From Anaerolineales bacterium UBA6663 (GTDB lineage: Bacteria; Chloroflexota; Anaerolineae; Anaerolineales; UBA6663): a DNA stretch of 6,600 bases. Below the pieces are notes generated by a model. It had not been told where the DNA came from, did not search any database, and worked only from the letters and a program-made list of their open reading frames with translations. Positions 1-6,543 of this stretch are shown in pieces; position 1 is the first letter of the stretch; every line of letters begins with the position of its first letter. The stretch is from contig DKKP01000274.1 in the NCBI GenBank assembly GCA_002455335.1, positions 1 to 6,600 on the forward strand. The letters run 5' to 3'. The position numbers and the translations under genes were made by a program.

Positions 1-34
1 CTCAGTCGAGGGGCAGCGCGCTTTCTTGTTTCGC

Positions 35-2209
35 ATGGGCAACTATTCCCTCGGTGAAGCAGTTCTTGGAACCAAGGTCGACCTGACTGGCCTTGGCCAA
101 GGGCTGTCGCAAGCGGAAAGCAAAACCCGGAGCGCTGTAGGCGCGTTCGGCGGGTTCCTAGGCACGGCGCTCGGGACCGTCACCGGGATCATCGGCGGCC
201 AAATCCTCGGTGCAGTCGGTGGCGCTCTCGGCAACATCAAGGACGCCATGATCGGCGGCAACGCCGAATTCGAACGGTACAACGTTCAGTTCGGCGTGTT
301 GCTGGGATCTGCAGACGCAGCTCAGCAACGCATCGATGAACTGGCAGAGTTCGGCGCTCGAACGCCGTTCGAGTTGCCCGAAGTCGTCCGCGCGGACAAG
401 GTGTTGCAGGCGTTTGGGTTGCACGCGGAGGACGCGGCCCAGCGCTTCGGTTTCTCGGGCGAGCAGATCCGCACGATCGCCGGCGATGCCGCGGCCGGCA
501 CCGGCGCATCCTTCGAAGAGATCTCCACATACCTTGGAAAGTTCGCGAGCGGCGCAACCGGTGAGGCGATCTCCCGGATGCAGGAGCTCGGCATTGTCAC
601 TCGGCAGCAACTGAGCGACATGGGCCTTGAGTTCTCGAAGAGTGGGCAATTGATGAGCCCGATCGACGAGAGCATGCAGGTCATTCTGACCGCCGTGCAA
701 GACAAGTTCGGCGGCATGATGGACGCGCAGTCTGGCACGTTCGAAGGCATGATGTCGAACCTGCAGGACTGGATGGGCCAGGCGGGTCGTGTGCTGGGCC
801 AGCCGATCTTCGAGATCCTGAAAGACAAGCTCGGATCTCTGCTGCAGTTCCTGGGCAGCGATGACGTCAAGGGCGCGCTGACGTTCTTTGCTGACCAGGT
901 CGGTCAGACGCTCAACGTCATCATTGGTGGGATCGAGAGCCTGCTAAGCGGGGACCTCACCGAAGCCCTTGACGGCCTCGGCGAGCTCGATTGGTTCCGA
1001 GCTATCAAGGATCAGCTCGGCATTACTGGCGAGGAGTTCTACACCTTCACAGCCAAGGCTGGTGAAGTCGTTGCGCAGATCCAAAGCCTGGCCGCTGAAT
1101 TCTCCGCCGCGCTCTCGAGCGCGATGAGTAGCCCGGCGGTGCAGGCCCTGGGCCAGGCGCTCACTGAGCTCGGCGCGGCCGCCGGCAATGCGTGGGAGCA
1201 GATCTCGGCGGCTTTCGGCCAGATCGGCGCACAGACCAACGCCACATTCCCGTCCATTCAAGAGATCGTTGTGGGCGTAGTGAGTGTGGTGGCCTGGTGG
1301 CTCACCTCGATCGCTAACCACATCACGACGTTCGTTCTGCCGACGCTGGTGGCGATCGTGCAATGGGTGGCCGCCAACTGGCCGCAGATCCAGGCCACGG
1401 CCGCGCAGGTGTTTGGCGAGGTGCAGGCGATCGTCTCGGCTGTGGTTGCGTTTTTCGCAACGGTCGTGATCCCGGCTGCGCAGCAGCTCGTCCAGTGGAT
1501 CGTCGATCACTGGCCGCAGATCCAGGCCATCACGTCGGCCGTCTTCAACCAGGTCAGCTCGATCGTTGGGTCGGTGATGGCGGTCATTCGCAGCGTCATC
1601 ACGACAGTCCTTGGAGCGATCCAGACGTTCTGGAATGCCTGGGGCGGCAAGATCAAGGCCTTCACCGACGAATGGTTTGAATCGATCGGGCACATCTTCA
1701 ACGCCTTTGCCAAGGCGTTCAAAGGCGACTGGGAGGGGTTTGGCAAGGACATCCGCAAGGCCTGGGATAACTCCTGGGAGGCGATCGGCAAGGCGTTCGA
1801 CGCCGCGATCAAAGCGATCCTGGAAATGGACTGGGGGAAGCTCGGCCAGGACATTATCAAGGGGATTGCAGATGGCATCACGGCGTCGGTGAAGTGGATC
1901 CAGGAGGCGGCGACGTCGGCCGTCGATGCCGCGCTGCGGGCCGCGAAGGGTTTCCTGGGGATCGAGTCGCCGAGTTTCGAGGCGCGCATTCAGGTCGGAC
2001 AACCATTTGGTCAGGGCATCGTGCGCGGCATCCTTGACCTGGTGCCCGACATTCGCAACGTGTCATCGTTCGCGGGACAGATGGCGCTCGCCGGCGCATC
2101 GTCTTCGGTCACCAACTCCACCACCTTCAATGCCTCGTATGCCTACCGAGATGAGGTAAGCCTGATGGATGATGTCCGGTTCTATGACCTGGTGAGGGGA
2201 GTGGATTGA
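35..2209 (+). CDS. Tail tape measure protein
   Basis: This protein of 724 residues would span the tail tube lumen, set tail length and leave during DNA ejection. It opens with the usual tape-measure start (EAVLGTKVDLTGL near residue 8) and a Gly-rich hydrophobic stretch at about 36-67. A conserved core follows: ARTPFELPEVVRADKVL (108-124) and FEEISTYLGKF...GEAISRMQELGIVT (160-189). The middle is Ala/Gln/Val-rich helix with a tandem 44-residue repeat (about 434-521). The C-terminal part has Trp-spaced helices and an LGIESPS segment (641-647) typical of tape measure ends. At about 1.5 angstrom per residue the tail would be near 110 nm. I chose ATG 35 because the family-like N-terminus begins there. 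No good ribosome binding site is close (GAGGGG at 8-13 is too far), a TTG lies in frame at 26, and the frame is open to the left edge, so the true start may lie outside the window. The family call is firm; the start is not. Confidence 0.9.
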   Translation: MGNYSLGEAVLGTKVDLTGLGQGLSQAESKTRSAVGAFGGFLGTALGTVTGIIGGQILGAVGGALGNIKDAMIGGNAEFERYNVQFGVLLGSADAAQQRIDELAEFGARTPFELPEVVRADKVLQAFGLHAEDAAQRFGFSGEQIRTIAGDAAAGTGASFEEISTYLGKFASGATGEAISRMQELGIVTRQQLSDMGLEFSKSGQLMSPIDESMQVILTAVQDKFGGMMDAQSGTFEGMMSNLQDWMGQAGRVLGQPIFEILKDKLGSLLQFLGSDDVKGALTFFADQVGQTLNVIIGGIESLLSGDLTEALDGLGELDWFRAIKDQLGITGEEFYTFTAKAGEVVAQIQSLAAEFSAALSSAMSSPAVQALGQALTELGAAAGNAWEQISAAFGQIGAQTNATFPSIQEIVVGVVSVVAWWLTSIANHITTFVLPTLVAIVQWVAANWPQIQATAAQVFGEVQAIVSAVVAFFATVVIPAAQQLVQWIVDHWPQIQAITSAVFNQVSSIVGSVMAVIRSVITTVLGAIQTFWNAWGGKIKAFTDEWFESIGHIFNAFAKAFKGDWEGFGKDIRKAWDNSWEAIGKAFDAAIKAILEMDWGKLGQDIIKGIADGITASVKWIQEAATSAVDAALRAAKGFLGIESPSFEARIQVGQPFGQGIVRGILDLVPDIRNVSSFAGQMALAGASSSVTNSTTFNASYAYRDEVSLMDDVRFYDLVRGVD
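1331..1597 (+). repeat. Tandem 132-bp coding repeat in the tape measure gene
   Basis: Two copies of a 44-codon unit lie head to tail, roughly residues 434-477 and 478-521. They align as VLPTLVAIVQWVAANWPQIQ and VIPAAQQLVQWIVDHWPQIQ. A 21-base block is identical at 1377-1397 and 1509-1529, exactly 132 bases apart. A degenerate third copy may begin near residue 521 (WGGKIKA at 536-542). Repeats with conserved Trp are common in tape measure proteins, where gain or loss of units changes tail length. The outer boundaries are approximate. Confidence 0.75.
2194..2200 (+). promoter_or_regulatory. Ribosome binding site that fixes the Dit gene start
   Basis: GAGGGGA ends 8 bases before ATG 2209. It supports that ATG rather than the in-frame TTG at 2206. 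It lies inside the last codons of the tape measure gene, whose TGA shares one base with the ATG, so the two genes are probably translationally coupled. Confidence 0.7.
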
Positions 2210-3102
2210 TGTCTGCCTTCACGAAGTACGAGATCGTGCGCAACGGCGTGGCGACGGACGTCTCCGATGCCGTCGAATGGCTCAGGGGCGGCGACGATGG
2301 TTTTGGGTTGCCGGACATCGAGCCATTGGTGGAGGTTGGGCCGAACCAGGACGGCTCGACGGACAAGGGCTTTCGTCTTAAATCGCGGGTGATCAACCTG
2401 GCGCTGAACGGGTTTCCAGCAGCTCGCGGCGCAGAGTATTGGGATTTCCGCGAGCGCTGGTTGAAACTAGTGAAGCCCACAGACGTGCGCACCGTGCTGC
2501 GTGTGACGGCCGGATCCTGGGTGCGCGAGATCGTGGTGAAAACGATCGGTGGGTCCAAGCTCGCGCGGAAGCAAGGGCAGGGCTTGGTTGTCTCAGATGG
2601 CGTCCAGCTCATGGCGCACGACCCGACCTGGTACGACCCGGCCGGCGTGGCGCTTTCGTTCGCCGGCGGCGCAGGCGGGACAGGCACACCGGTGCCTCTG
2701 ATCGTACCGATGACCGTGGGTGCGAGCGACGTGAACGTCTCTGTGCCGCACGGCTATCAAGGGACGTGGCGGGCGTTTCCTGTAGTGCGCATCACCGGGC
2801 CGGTCACAAATGCCGTGGTGCTCAACACCACGACAGGCATGAAGCTGGATTTCACCGGGTACACGATCCCGGCCGGGGAGTGGATCGAGGTCGACTGTGC
2901 CTACGACAAAAAGACAGTGGTGGATCAGGCCGGTGCAAACCAGATCTCGCGGCTGACCAGCGACAGCGACCTGGTTGGGTTCGCCTTCGAGGCTGATCCA
3001 GAGGCTCCGGATGGCATCAATGTCATCCAGGTGACGGGCAGCGCGGCATCGGCGGCGACAAAGATCGACATCACCTATTTGAACCGATATATCGGGATCT
3101 GA
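2209..3102 (+). CDS. Distal tail protein (Dit-like)
   Basis: This 297-residue protein fits the Dit family, which forms the hexameric ring joining the tail tube to the tip and acts as the hub for host-binding proteins. The N-terminal part (about 1-135) resembles the tube-like domain. A DPTWYDP linker at 138-144 is typical of the join to the C-terminal galectin-like domain. That domain shows FPVVRITGPVTNAVVLNTTTG (190-210), the aGEWIEVDC strand (222-230), KKTVVDQAGANQ (234-245) and a closing hydrophobic strand near IDITYLNRY. The position directly after the tape measure is the usual place for Dit. The ATG has a good ribosome binding site and overlaps the upstream stop by one base. The length is typical of Gram-positive-type siphovirus Dit proteins. 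No enzymatic domain is visible. Confidence 0.82.
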   Translation: MSAFTKYEIVRNGVATDVSDAVEWLRGGDDGFGLPDIEPLVEVGPNQDGSTDKGFRLKSRVINLALNGFPAARGAEYWDFRERWLKLVKPTDVRTVLRVTAGSWVREIVVKTIGGSKLARKQGQGLVVSDGVQLMAHDPTWYDPAGVALSFAGGAGGTGTPVPLIVPMTVGASDVNVSVPHGYQGTWRAFPVVRITGPVTNAVVLNTTTGMKLDFTGYTIPAGEWIEVDCAYDKKTVVDQAGANQISRLTSDSDLVGFAFEADPEAPDGINVIQVTGSAASAATKIDITYLNRYIGI

Positions 3103-3114
3103 TCTGACCCACTA

Positions 3115-3122
3115 AAGGGAGA
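3115..3122 (+). promoter_or_regulatory. Strong ribosome binding site in the only real gap of the operon
   Basis: AAGGGAGA ends 5 bases before ATG 3128, within the 25-base gap after the Dit gene. It is among the best Shine-Dalgarno matches in the window, which suggests the downstream protein is made independently of coupling and perhaps in greater amount. I see no promoter or terminator in the gap. Confidence 0.65.
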
Positions 3123-3127
3123 ACAAC

Positions 3128-4015
3128 ATGGCGCAGAAAAGTTTCTTTTGGACTACAAGCAGTGCCGGTGACGGGGCCACAGCCTACACCCGGAGCGACC
3201 TATCCACTGCATTCGCGGTGCTGGCCGCGGTGCACAGCCATGAAGGCATCGCGCCGAGTTACCTGAATGCGCTCGCGGCAACCGTGCCAGCGGCTAACGT
3301 GGTGCGGATCAACACGGGTGGCGCCGTGGTGGATGGCCGGCCGTACATCAACGATGCCCAGGTAGATATCTCCATTCCGAGCGCCATCGGCGCCGGGAAC
3401 ACCCGCATCGATCGCGTGGTGCTGCGGGCCGACTGGACGGCTCAGACTGTGCGCCTGACCCGGATCACGGGAACCGATGCAGCTTCTCCGACTGCGCCGG
3501 CAATCACGCAGACCCCTGGTGCCACCTATGACATCACGCTCTATCGTGTCACAGTGAACACGTCAGGTGTGGTGACGATCACGGCAGACGATCGGATCAT
3601 GGCCAGGGTAGCTATCGCCGGCATCGTCGATGGATCTCAGATCGGCCTGGTGACGGGGCGCATGGGCGCGTCATCCTCGAACTGGATGACGGCCACCCCG
3701 CGGATTGCCAACGCGTCAGTTCCCATGGATTCCACCCCGTCCCAATCCGTGGCAAGCGTAGATATGCAGGTCGGCGTCGCCCAACTCACGCCGCCTCTCG
3801 GCGAGCAGTGGTTCTTCTTCCACCACGCATTCGCCGCGCCTCCCATCGTGCTGATCCAGGGACTGCTTCTGAGCGGATTGCCAGGTTCAGGCACGGGCTC
3901 CGACTACGATGAGATCATTGTGCGATCCACCGAGGCTACCCGCGCATATATCTACGTGCCGCCAACATTGGGCTACGACATGTTCTTCTGGCTCGCGATC
4001 GGGCCAAAGGCGTAG
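3128..4015 (+). CDS. Putative baseplate or receptor-binding protein with H-type-lectin-like C-terminus
   Basis: The 295-residue protein has two parts. Residues about 1-160 follow a pattern seen in many phage tail-tip structural proteins: VVRINTGGAVVDGRPYIND (58-76), a predicted strand, then NTRIDRVVLRADW (91-103), YDITLYRVTV (134-143) and ITADDR (151-156). Residues about 222-293 look like an H-type lectin fold: a Phe-rich strand with FAAPPIVLIQG (235-245), a Gly/Ser loop, a central strand IIVRSTEATRAYIYV and a final FFWLAIG (286-292), matching the W-x-A-I-G end of that family. The role inferred is carbohydrate or cell-surface binding at the tail tip. It sits between Dit and the hub-like protein, a common place for receptor-binding genes. 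The start is set by a strong ribosome binding site. There is no signal peptide and no collagen-like repeat. Structural role likely; lectin call by eye and moderate. Confidence 0.65.
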   Translation: MAQKSFFWTTSSAGDGATAYTRSDLSTAFAVLAAVHSHEGIAPSYLNALAATVPAANVVRINTGGAVVDGRPYINDAQVDISIPSAIGAGNTRIDRVVLRADWTAQTVRLTRITGTDAASPTAPAITQTPGATYDITLYRVTVNTSGVVTITADDRIMARVAIAGIVDGSQIGLVTGRMGASSSNWMTATPRIANASVPMDSTPSQSVASVDMQVGVAQLTPPLGEQWFFFHHAFAAPPIVLIQGLLLSGLPGSGTGSDYDEIIVRSTEATRAYIYVPPTLGYDMFFWLAIGPKA

Positions 4016-4017
4016 CC

Positions 4018-4365
4018 ATGCAGCGCAGAGCGTTCTTGCGGCTCACGGGTGTCTGGTCGTTGACGATCGCATTGCGAGACGTAGCGTCCCATCTGTCGGC
4101 ATGGATTCGCACACCGGCCAAGCCGGATGCCGCGCTGCTCGCCCAGGTGATTGAGTGTGGCCTGGAGACGCCGCTGGCCGTGCCAATGGTGATCGGGTGG
4201 GTGGATGGGTGCGCGGTAGAGACGCCAGCTCCGGAGCCAAGCCTTGTGCCGACAACGACAGCTTCGCCCGTGGCAACTGCAGTCCCAACGAATACTCCGA
4301 CCCCCACGATTGGGCCTCGACCCGTGCGCCTGCCCGTTGTGATGGATGCCTACGATGGGCGCTGA
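4018..4365 (+). CDS. Small Pro/Thr-rich protein with twin-arginine start, function unknown
   Basis: I do not recognise this 115-residue protein. It opens with MQRRAFLRLTG, close to the twin-arginine export consensus R-R-x-F-L-K. The hydrophobic stretch after it (about 9-19) is short and ends at Arg20, so a working Tat signal is doubtful. A middle part (31-68) has two Cys (47 and 65). Residues 69-103 are a Pro/Thr/Ser/Ala linker (TNTPTPT at 91-97), followed by RLPVVMDAYDGR. A PT-rich linker leading to an LPLVM-like segment is common in secreted Chloroflexota proteins. The gene begins 2 bases after the previous stop, has AAAGG at 4006-4010, and overlaps the next gene by 20 bases, so it is embedded in the tail operon. 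It could be an envelope-directed accessory protein, a tail-tip linker or a host-derived fragment. That it is a translated gene is fairly likely; its role is open. Confidence 0.6.
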   Translation: MQRRAFLRLTGVWSLTIALRDVASHLSAWIRTPAKPDAALLAQVIECGLETPLAVPMVIGWVDGCAVETPAPEPSLVPTTTASPVATAVPTNTPTPTIGPRPVRLPVVMDAYDGR

Positions 4366-5461
4366 ATACCGCCTGGTGCTCTACGACACGGCCGGCGTCA
4401 AGCAGGCCGATGTGGTCAACTTCATGAAGGTTGCCTACACAAAGAGAGTGAACCGTGCAGGCTTGGCCAAGTTCCAGCTACCCGCTGGCCACCCACTGAT
4501 CTCGCAGATTCAGGACAAGTGGTTGCTCGAGGTTTGGCGCCGAGACGCAAGTCTGGCACTGGATTGGTATGTCGATTGGGGCGGCATCTACCGCGAGCAA
4601 GCCCGGGCCAGCAAGCGCATTGATGAGTTCACCGGCACAGCTGTGGGATACCTTGAGCAGCTCGCCTGGCGCCATGTGCTCTGGCCTGCAGGGAGATCCG
4701 GCCGATCGGTATTCAGTGCGGCCAAGGCCGAGACGATCGCCAAGGCACTGGTGACCTACAACGCCACGGCGGCCGCCACTGTGGCGAATGGCCGCTGGAC
4801 CGATGGCGCCTGGTCGGATCGGACTATCACGGTGCAGGCTGACGCCGCCGGCGGGGAGACGCTTAGCCTGCGGTGCCACGGCGACAATCTGCTCGAGACG
4901 TTGGCATCAATCTGCCAGGTGGGTGTGGGTGGCGGCGACTACGATCTGATCCGCACAGGACCCACGGCCTATGAGTTTCGCTGGTACCTCGGCCAGCGCG
5001 GCGCCGATCGACGTGGGAGCGTACTATTCGCGACCGAGCACGGCAACATGGCTGAGCCCACATACACCGAGAGCAGGATCTCTGAGCGCACGGTGGCCGT
5101 GGCGGCCGGCAAAGGCGAGGAGGAGGAGCGGCGCACGCGGACACGCACTGGGGCGAACTGGTCTACGAGCAACGATACTGAGACATTTGTCGACGACAAG
5201 AGCGCCGATAGCGACGCCGAGCTCGACGTGTCTGCAGACAAGCGCCTGGCAGAGCGTCGGGCATCGATCGACTATGGATTCAAGATTCTGCAGACCCGCT
5301 CCACCGCGTACGGGGTGCATTACTGCGTGGGTGGGGTGATGGGCGACCTGGTTGGCGCTCGGTATTGGGGTATCGAGGAGGATCAGAAGATCGATCAAGT
5401 AGCGGTCGAGTACTCCGGGCGCGGGTCCGAGAAGATCGATGTGGAGATGGTGAATGTCTAG
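4346..5461 (+). CDS. Tail hub protein, siphovirus ReqiPepy6 Gp37-like
   Basis: The 371-residue product resembles the Gp37-like family first seen in Rhodococcus phage ReqiPepy6. These proteins lie after Dit and are thought to form the tail-tip hub, the place of Tal/gp27 proteins in other phages. Supporting features are an N-terminal half rich in strands (YRLVLYD at 8-14, AKFQLPAGHPLISQI at 41-55, LLEVWRRD at 60-67, FTGTAVGYLEQLAWR at 95-109), then a helical AAKAETIAKALV segment (125-136) and a strand-rich second half. A charged stretch EEEERRTRTRT lies at 258-268, and the end reads QKIDQVAVEYSGRGSEKIDVEMVNV. I see no peptidase or lysozyme domain, which the C-terminal part of many Tal proteins carries. 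Two in-frame ATGs compete, 4346 and 4355 (368 residues, MGAEYRL); neither has a clear ribosome binding site, so coupling to the upstream small gene is likely. Confidence 0.72.
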   Translation: MPTMGAEYRLVLYDTAGVKQADVVNFMKVAYTKRVNRAGLAKFQLPAGHPLISQIQDKWLLEVWRRDASLALDWYVDWGGIYREQARASKRIDEFTGTAVGYLEQLAWRHVLWPAGRSGRSVFSAAKAETIAKALVTYNATAAATVANGRWTDGAWSDRTITVQADAAGGETLSLRCHGDNLLETLASICQVGVGGGDYDLIRTGPTAYEFRWYLGQRGADRRGSVLFATEHGNMAEPTYTESRISERTVAVAAGKGEEEERRTRTRTGANWSTSNDTETFVDDKSADSDAELDVSADKRLAERRASIDYGFKILQTRSTAYGVHYCVGGVMGDLVGARYWGIEEDQKIDQVAVEYSGRGSEKIDVEMVNV

Positions 5462-6338
5462 AACGCTTGAGGCCCAGCTGGGTTACCTGAGTGCTGAGAT
5501 CTCGAGTCTCAAGAGCGAGCTAGCCACGCTGCGCCGGATGGAGATCAGCCCGTCCCGGAAGCAGCTGAGCTCGAACCTGACGCTGTACGTGCGTGCAGAT
5601 GGTTCGGATGCGAATAGCGGGCTGGCGAACACGGCCTCAGGTGCGTTTGCGACGATCCAACACGCCATCAACGTTGTCTGCAGAGACTATGAGAGCGGGG
5701 TGTATTCCATAACCATCCAGATCCAAGATGGGACGTGGCCACACGCGAACACGGTGACGCTTAATCCGCACCTGATCGCCGGCGGGGTCGTCCTGCAGGG
5801 TAACCCGGCTAACCCGCTCGCGTGCATCATTCAAAAATCGTCGGCTGGCTGGCTGTTCTTCTTCGCCAGAGGCGGCGGGCTCGGGCACTGGACATTGAAC
5901 GGGCTGAACATGGGGCGCAGCGCAACTGGCTTCGACGTCAATACCGTCTTGGTAGGTGATACTGTCCTGTTGCACATCCAGAACTGCAACTTTGGGAACG
6001 CGGGCCCCGGCGGATCGCATCTTTACGCGACCAACCTGGCACAGATCAAAACGACGGGGCCAATCTCTATTTCGGGTGGAGCTTACCGACATGCGATAGC
6101 TGATCGCGGTTCGATCATTGACCTAATCGGCGCCTACACGCTCACGGGGACACCGGTATTCACCCATTGGGTCGAGGGGTACAGAGGCTCGAAGCTGATC
6201 CATCAAAACTCAGCGGTCGTATCTGGTGCGTCTACTGTGTCGCTGAGATACTACCTGCAATGGCAGTCGATGGCAGAGGGCATCGGCAACATGCCTGGCG
6301 CGGGCGGCAGTTCTGACGCGACCTCAATCGCTTTTTGA
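5454..6338 (+). CDS. Tail fibre or spike with coiled coil and right-handed beta-helix
   Basis: The 294-residue protein begins with a short heptad-like helix (about 3-29, AEISSLKSELATLRR), which could trimerise and attach the fibre. Residues 43-75 carry the signature that opens many phage and bacterial beta-helix proteins: LTLYVRADGSDANSGL, then AFATIQHAINVV. Short strand-turn units follow to about residue 255 (for example VLLHIQNCNFGNAG and GPISISGGAYRHAIADRGS), as expected of a pectate-lyase-like helix. The tail SLRYYLQWQ...GNMPGAGG resembles the short end cap of other tail fibres. No catalytic set of a polysaccharide lyase or hydrolase can be assigned, so binding is a safer call than degradation. 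The start overlaps the hub stop by 8 bases and has GGAG at 5443-5446. The protein is short for a spike but looks complete. It is the last plus-strand gene in view. Confidence 0.7.
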   Translation: MSRTLEAQLGYLSAEISSLKSELATLRRMEISPSRKQLSSNLTLYVRADGSDANSGLANTASGAFATIQHAINVVCRDYESGVYSITIQIQDGTWPHANTVTLNPHLIAGGVVLQGNPANPLACIIQKSSAGWLFFFARGGGLGHWTLNGLNMGRSATGFDVNTVLVGDTVLLHIQNCNFGNAGPGGSHLYATNLAQIKTTGPISISGGAYRHAIADRGSIIDLIGAYTLTGTPVFTHWVEGYRGSKLIHQNSAVVSGASTVSLRYYLQWQSMAEGIGNMPGAGGSSDATSIAF

Positions 6339-6530
6339 GTGTCGCATTCCCTGAGGACGGAGAGATCGCAGGATCTGATCTACCCTCGCAATGCTGATGT
6401 GATGCTCGGCCGCGATCTCGCGCAACACTGAGCCCGCACGCCGGGCCAGCGCTATCCGGATCTCGCGCGCCGTTGGCTCGATCCATCGGACGATTTCTAC
6501 GCCCAACACCGGTCGCGCCCATGGGGGCAT
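6324..6530 (-). CDS. Possible small helix-turn-helix DNA-binding protein
   Basis: Read on the minus strand from ATG 6530, this gives 68 residues with a convincing helix-turn-helix at 36-55 (LREIAAEHHISIARVDQILR). Ala sits at motif position 5, Ile-Ser at the turn, and Val and Ile at positions 15 and 18; the usual turn Gly is replaced by His. The I-S-x-x-R-V-x-Q-I pattern also resembles sigma-factor region 4. About two thirds of third codon positions are G or C, in keeping with a coding frame. It runs against the tail genes and overlaps the end of the fibre gene by 15 bases. The start is weak: only AAGAAG abuts the ATG, and no promoter is visible between it and the hairpin at 6544-6600. A GTG at 6584 would give 86 residues, but its first codons would be made of the hairpin. 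It could be a small phage regulator or a remnant of a larger gene. Confidence 0.45.
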   Translation of the reverse strand: MPPWARPVLGVEIVRWIEPTAREIRIALARRAGSVLREIAAEHHISIARVDQILRSLRPQGMRHSKSD

Positions 6531-6543
6531 CTTCTTGAGTGCA

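Noticed and set aside
158..700. Minus-strand open frame of 180 codons
   Set aside because: It is antisense to the conserved core of the tape measure protein, shows no family resemblance, and has no ribosome binding site or gene neighbours on that strand.
944..2002. Long open frame of 352 codons on the minus strand opposite the tape measure gene
   Set aside because: It is Arg/Asp/Leu-rich low-complexity translation with no recognisable domain, lies wholly antisense to a well-supported gene, and is expected from GC-rich codon use on the plus strand.
2127..2687. Minus-strand open frame of 186 codons across the tape measure and Dit junction
   Set aside because: The product is Ser/Pro/Thr-rich with no domain, and both plus-strand genes it covers match known families, so it is a shadow frame.
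5454..6338. Polysaccharide lyase activity for the beta-helix protein
   Set aside because: The fold signature is present, but no catalytic Asp/Lys/Arg arrangement can be assigned from the sequence, and many phage fibres with this fold are non-enzymatic.
6414..6468. Direct repeat GATCTCGCGC at 6414-6423 and 6459-6468
   Set aside because: Both copies encode Arg-Glu-Ile within the minus-strand helix-turn-helix frame, and ten bases is short enough to arise by shared codon choice, so I do not treat it as an operator or attachment site.
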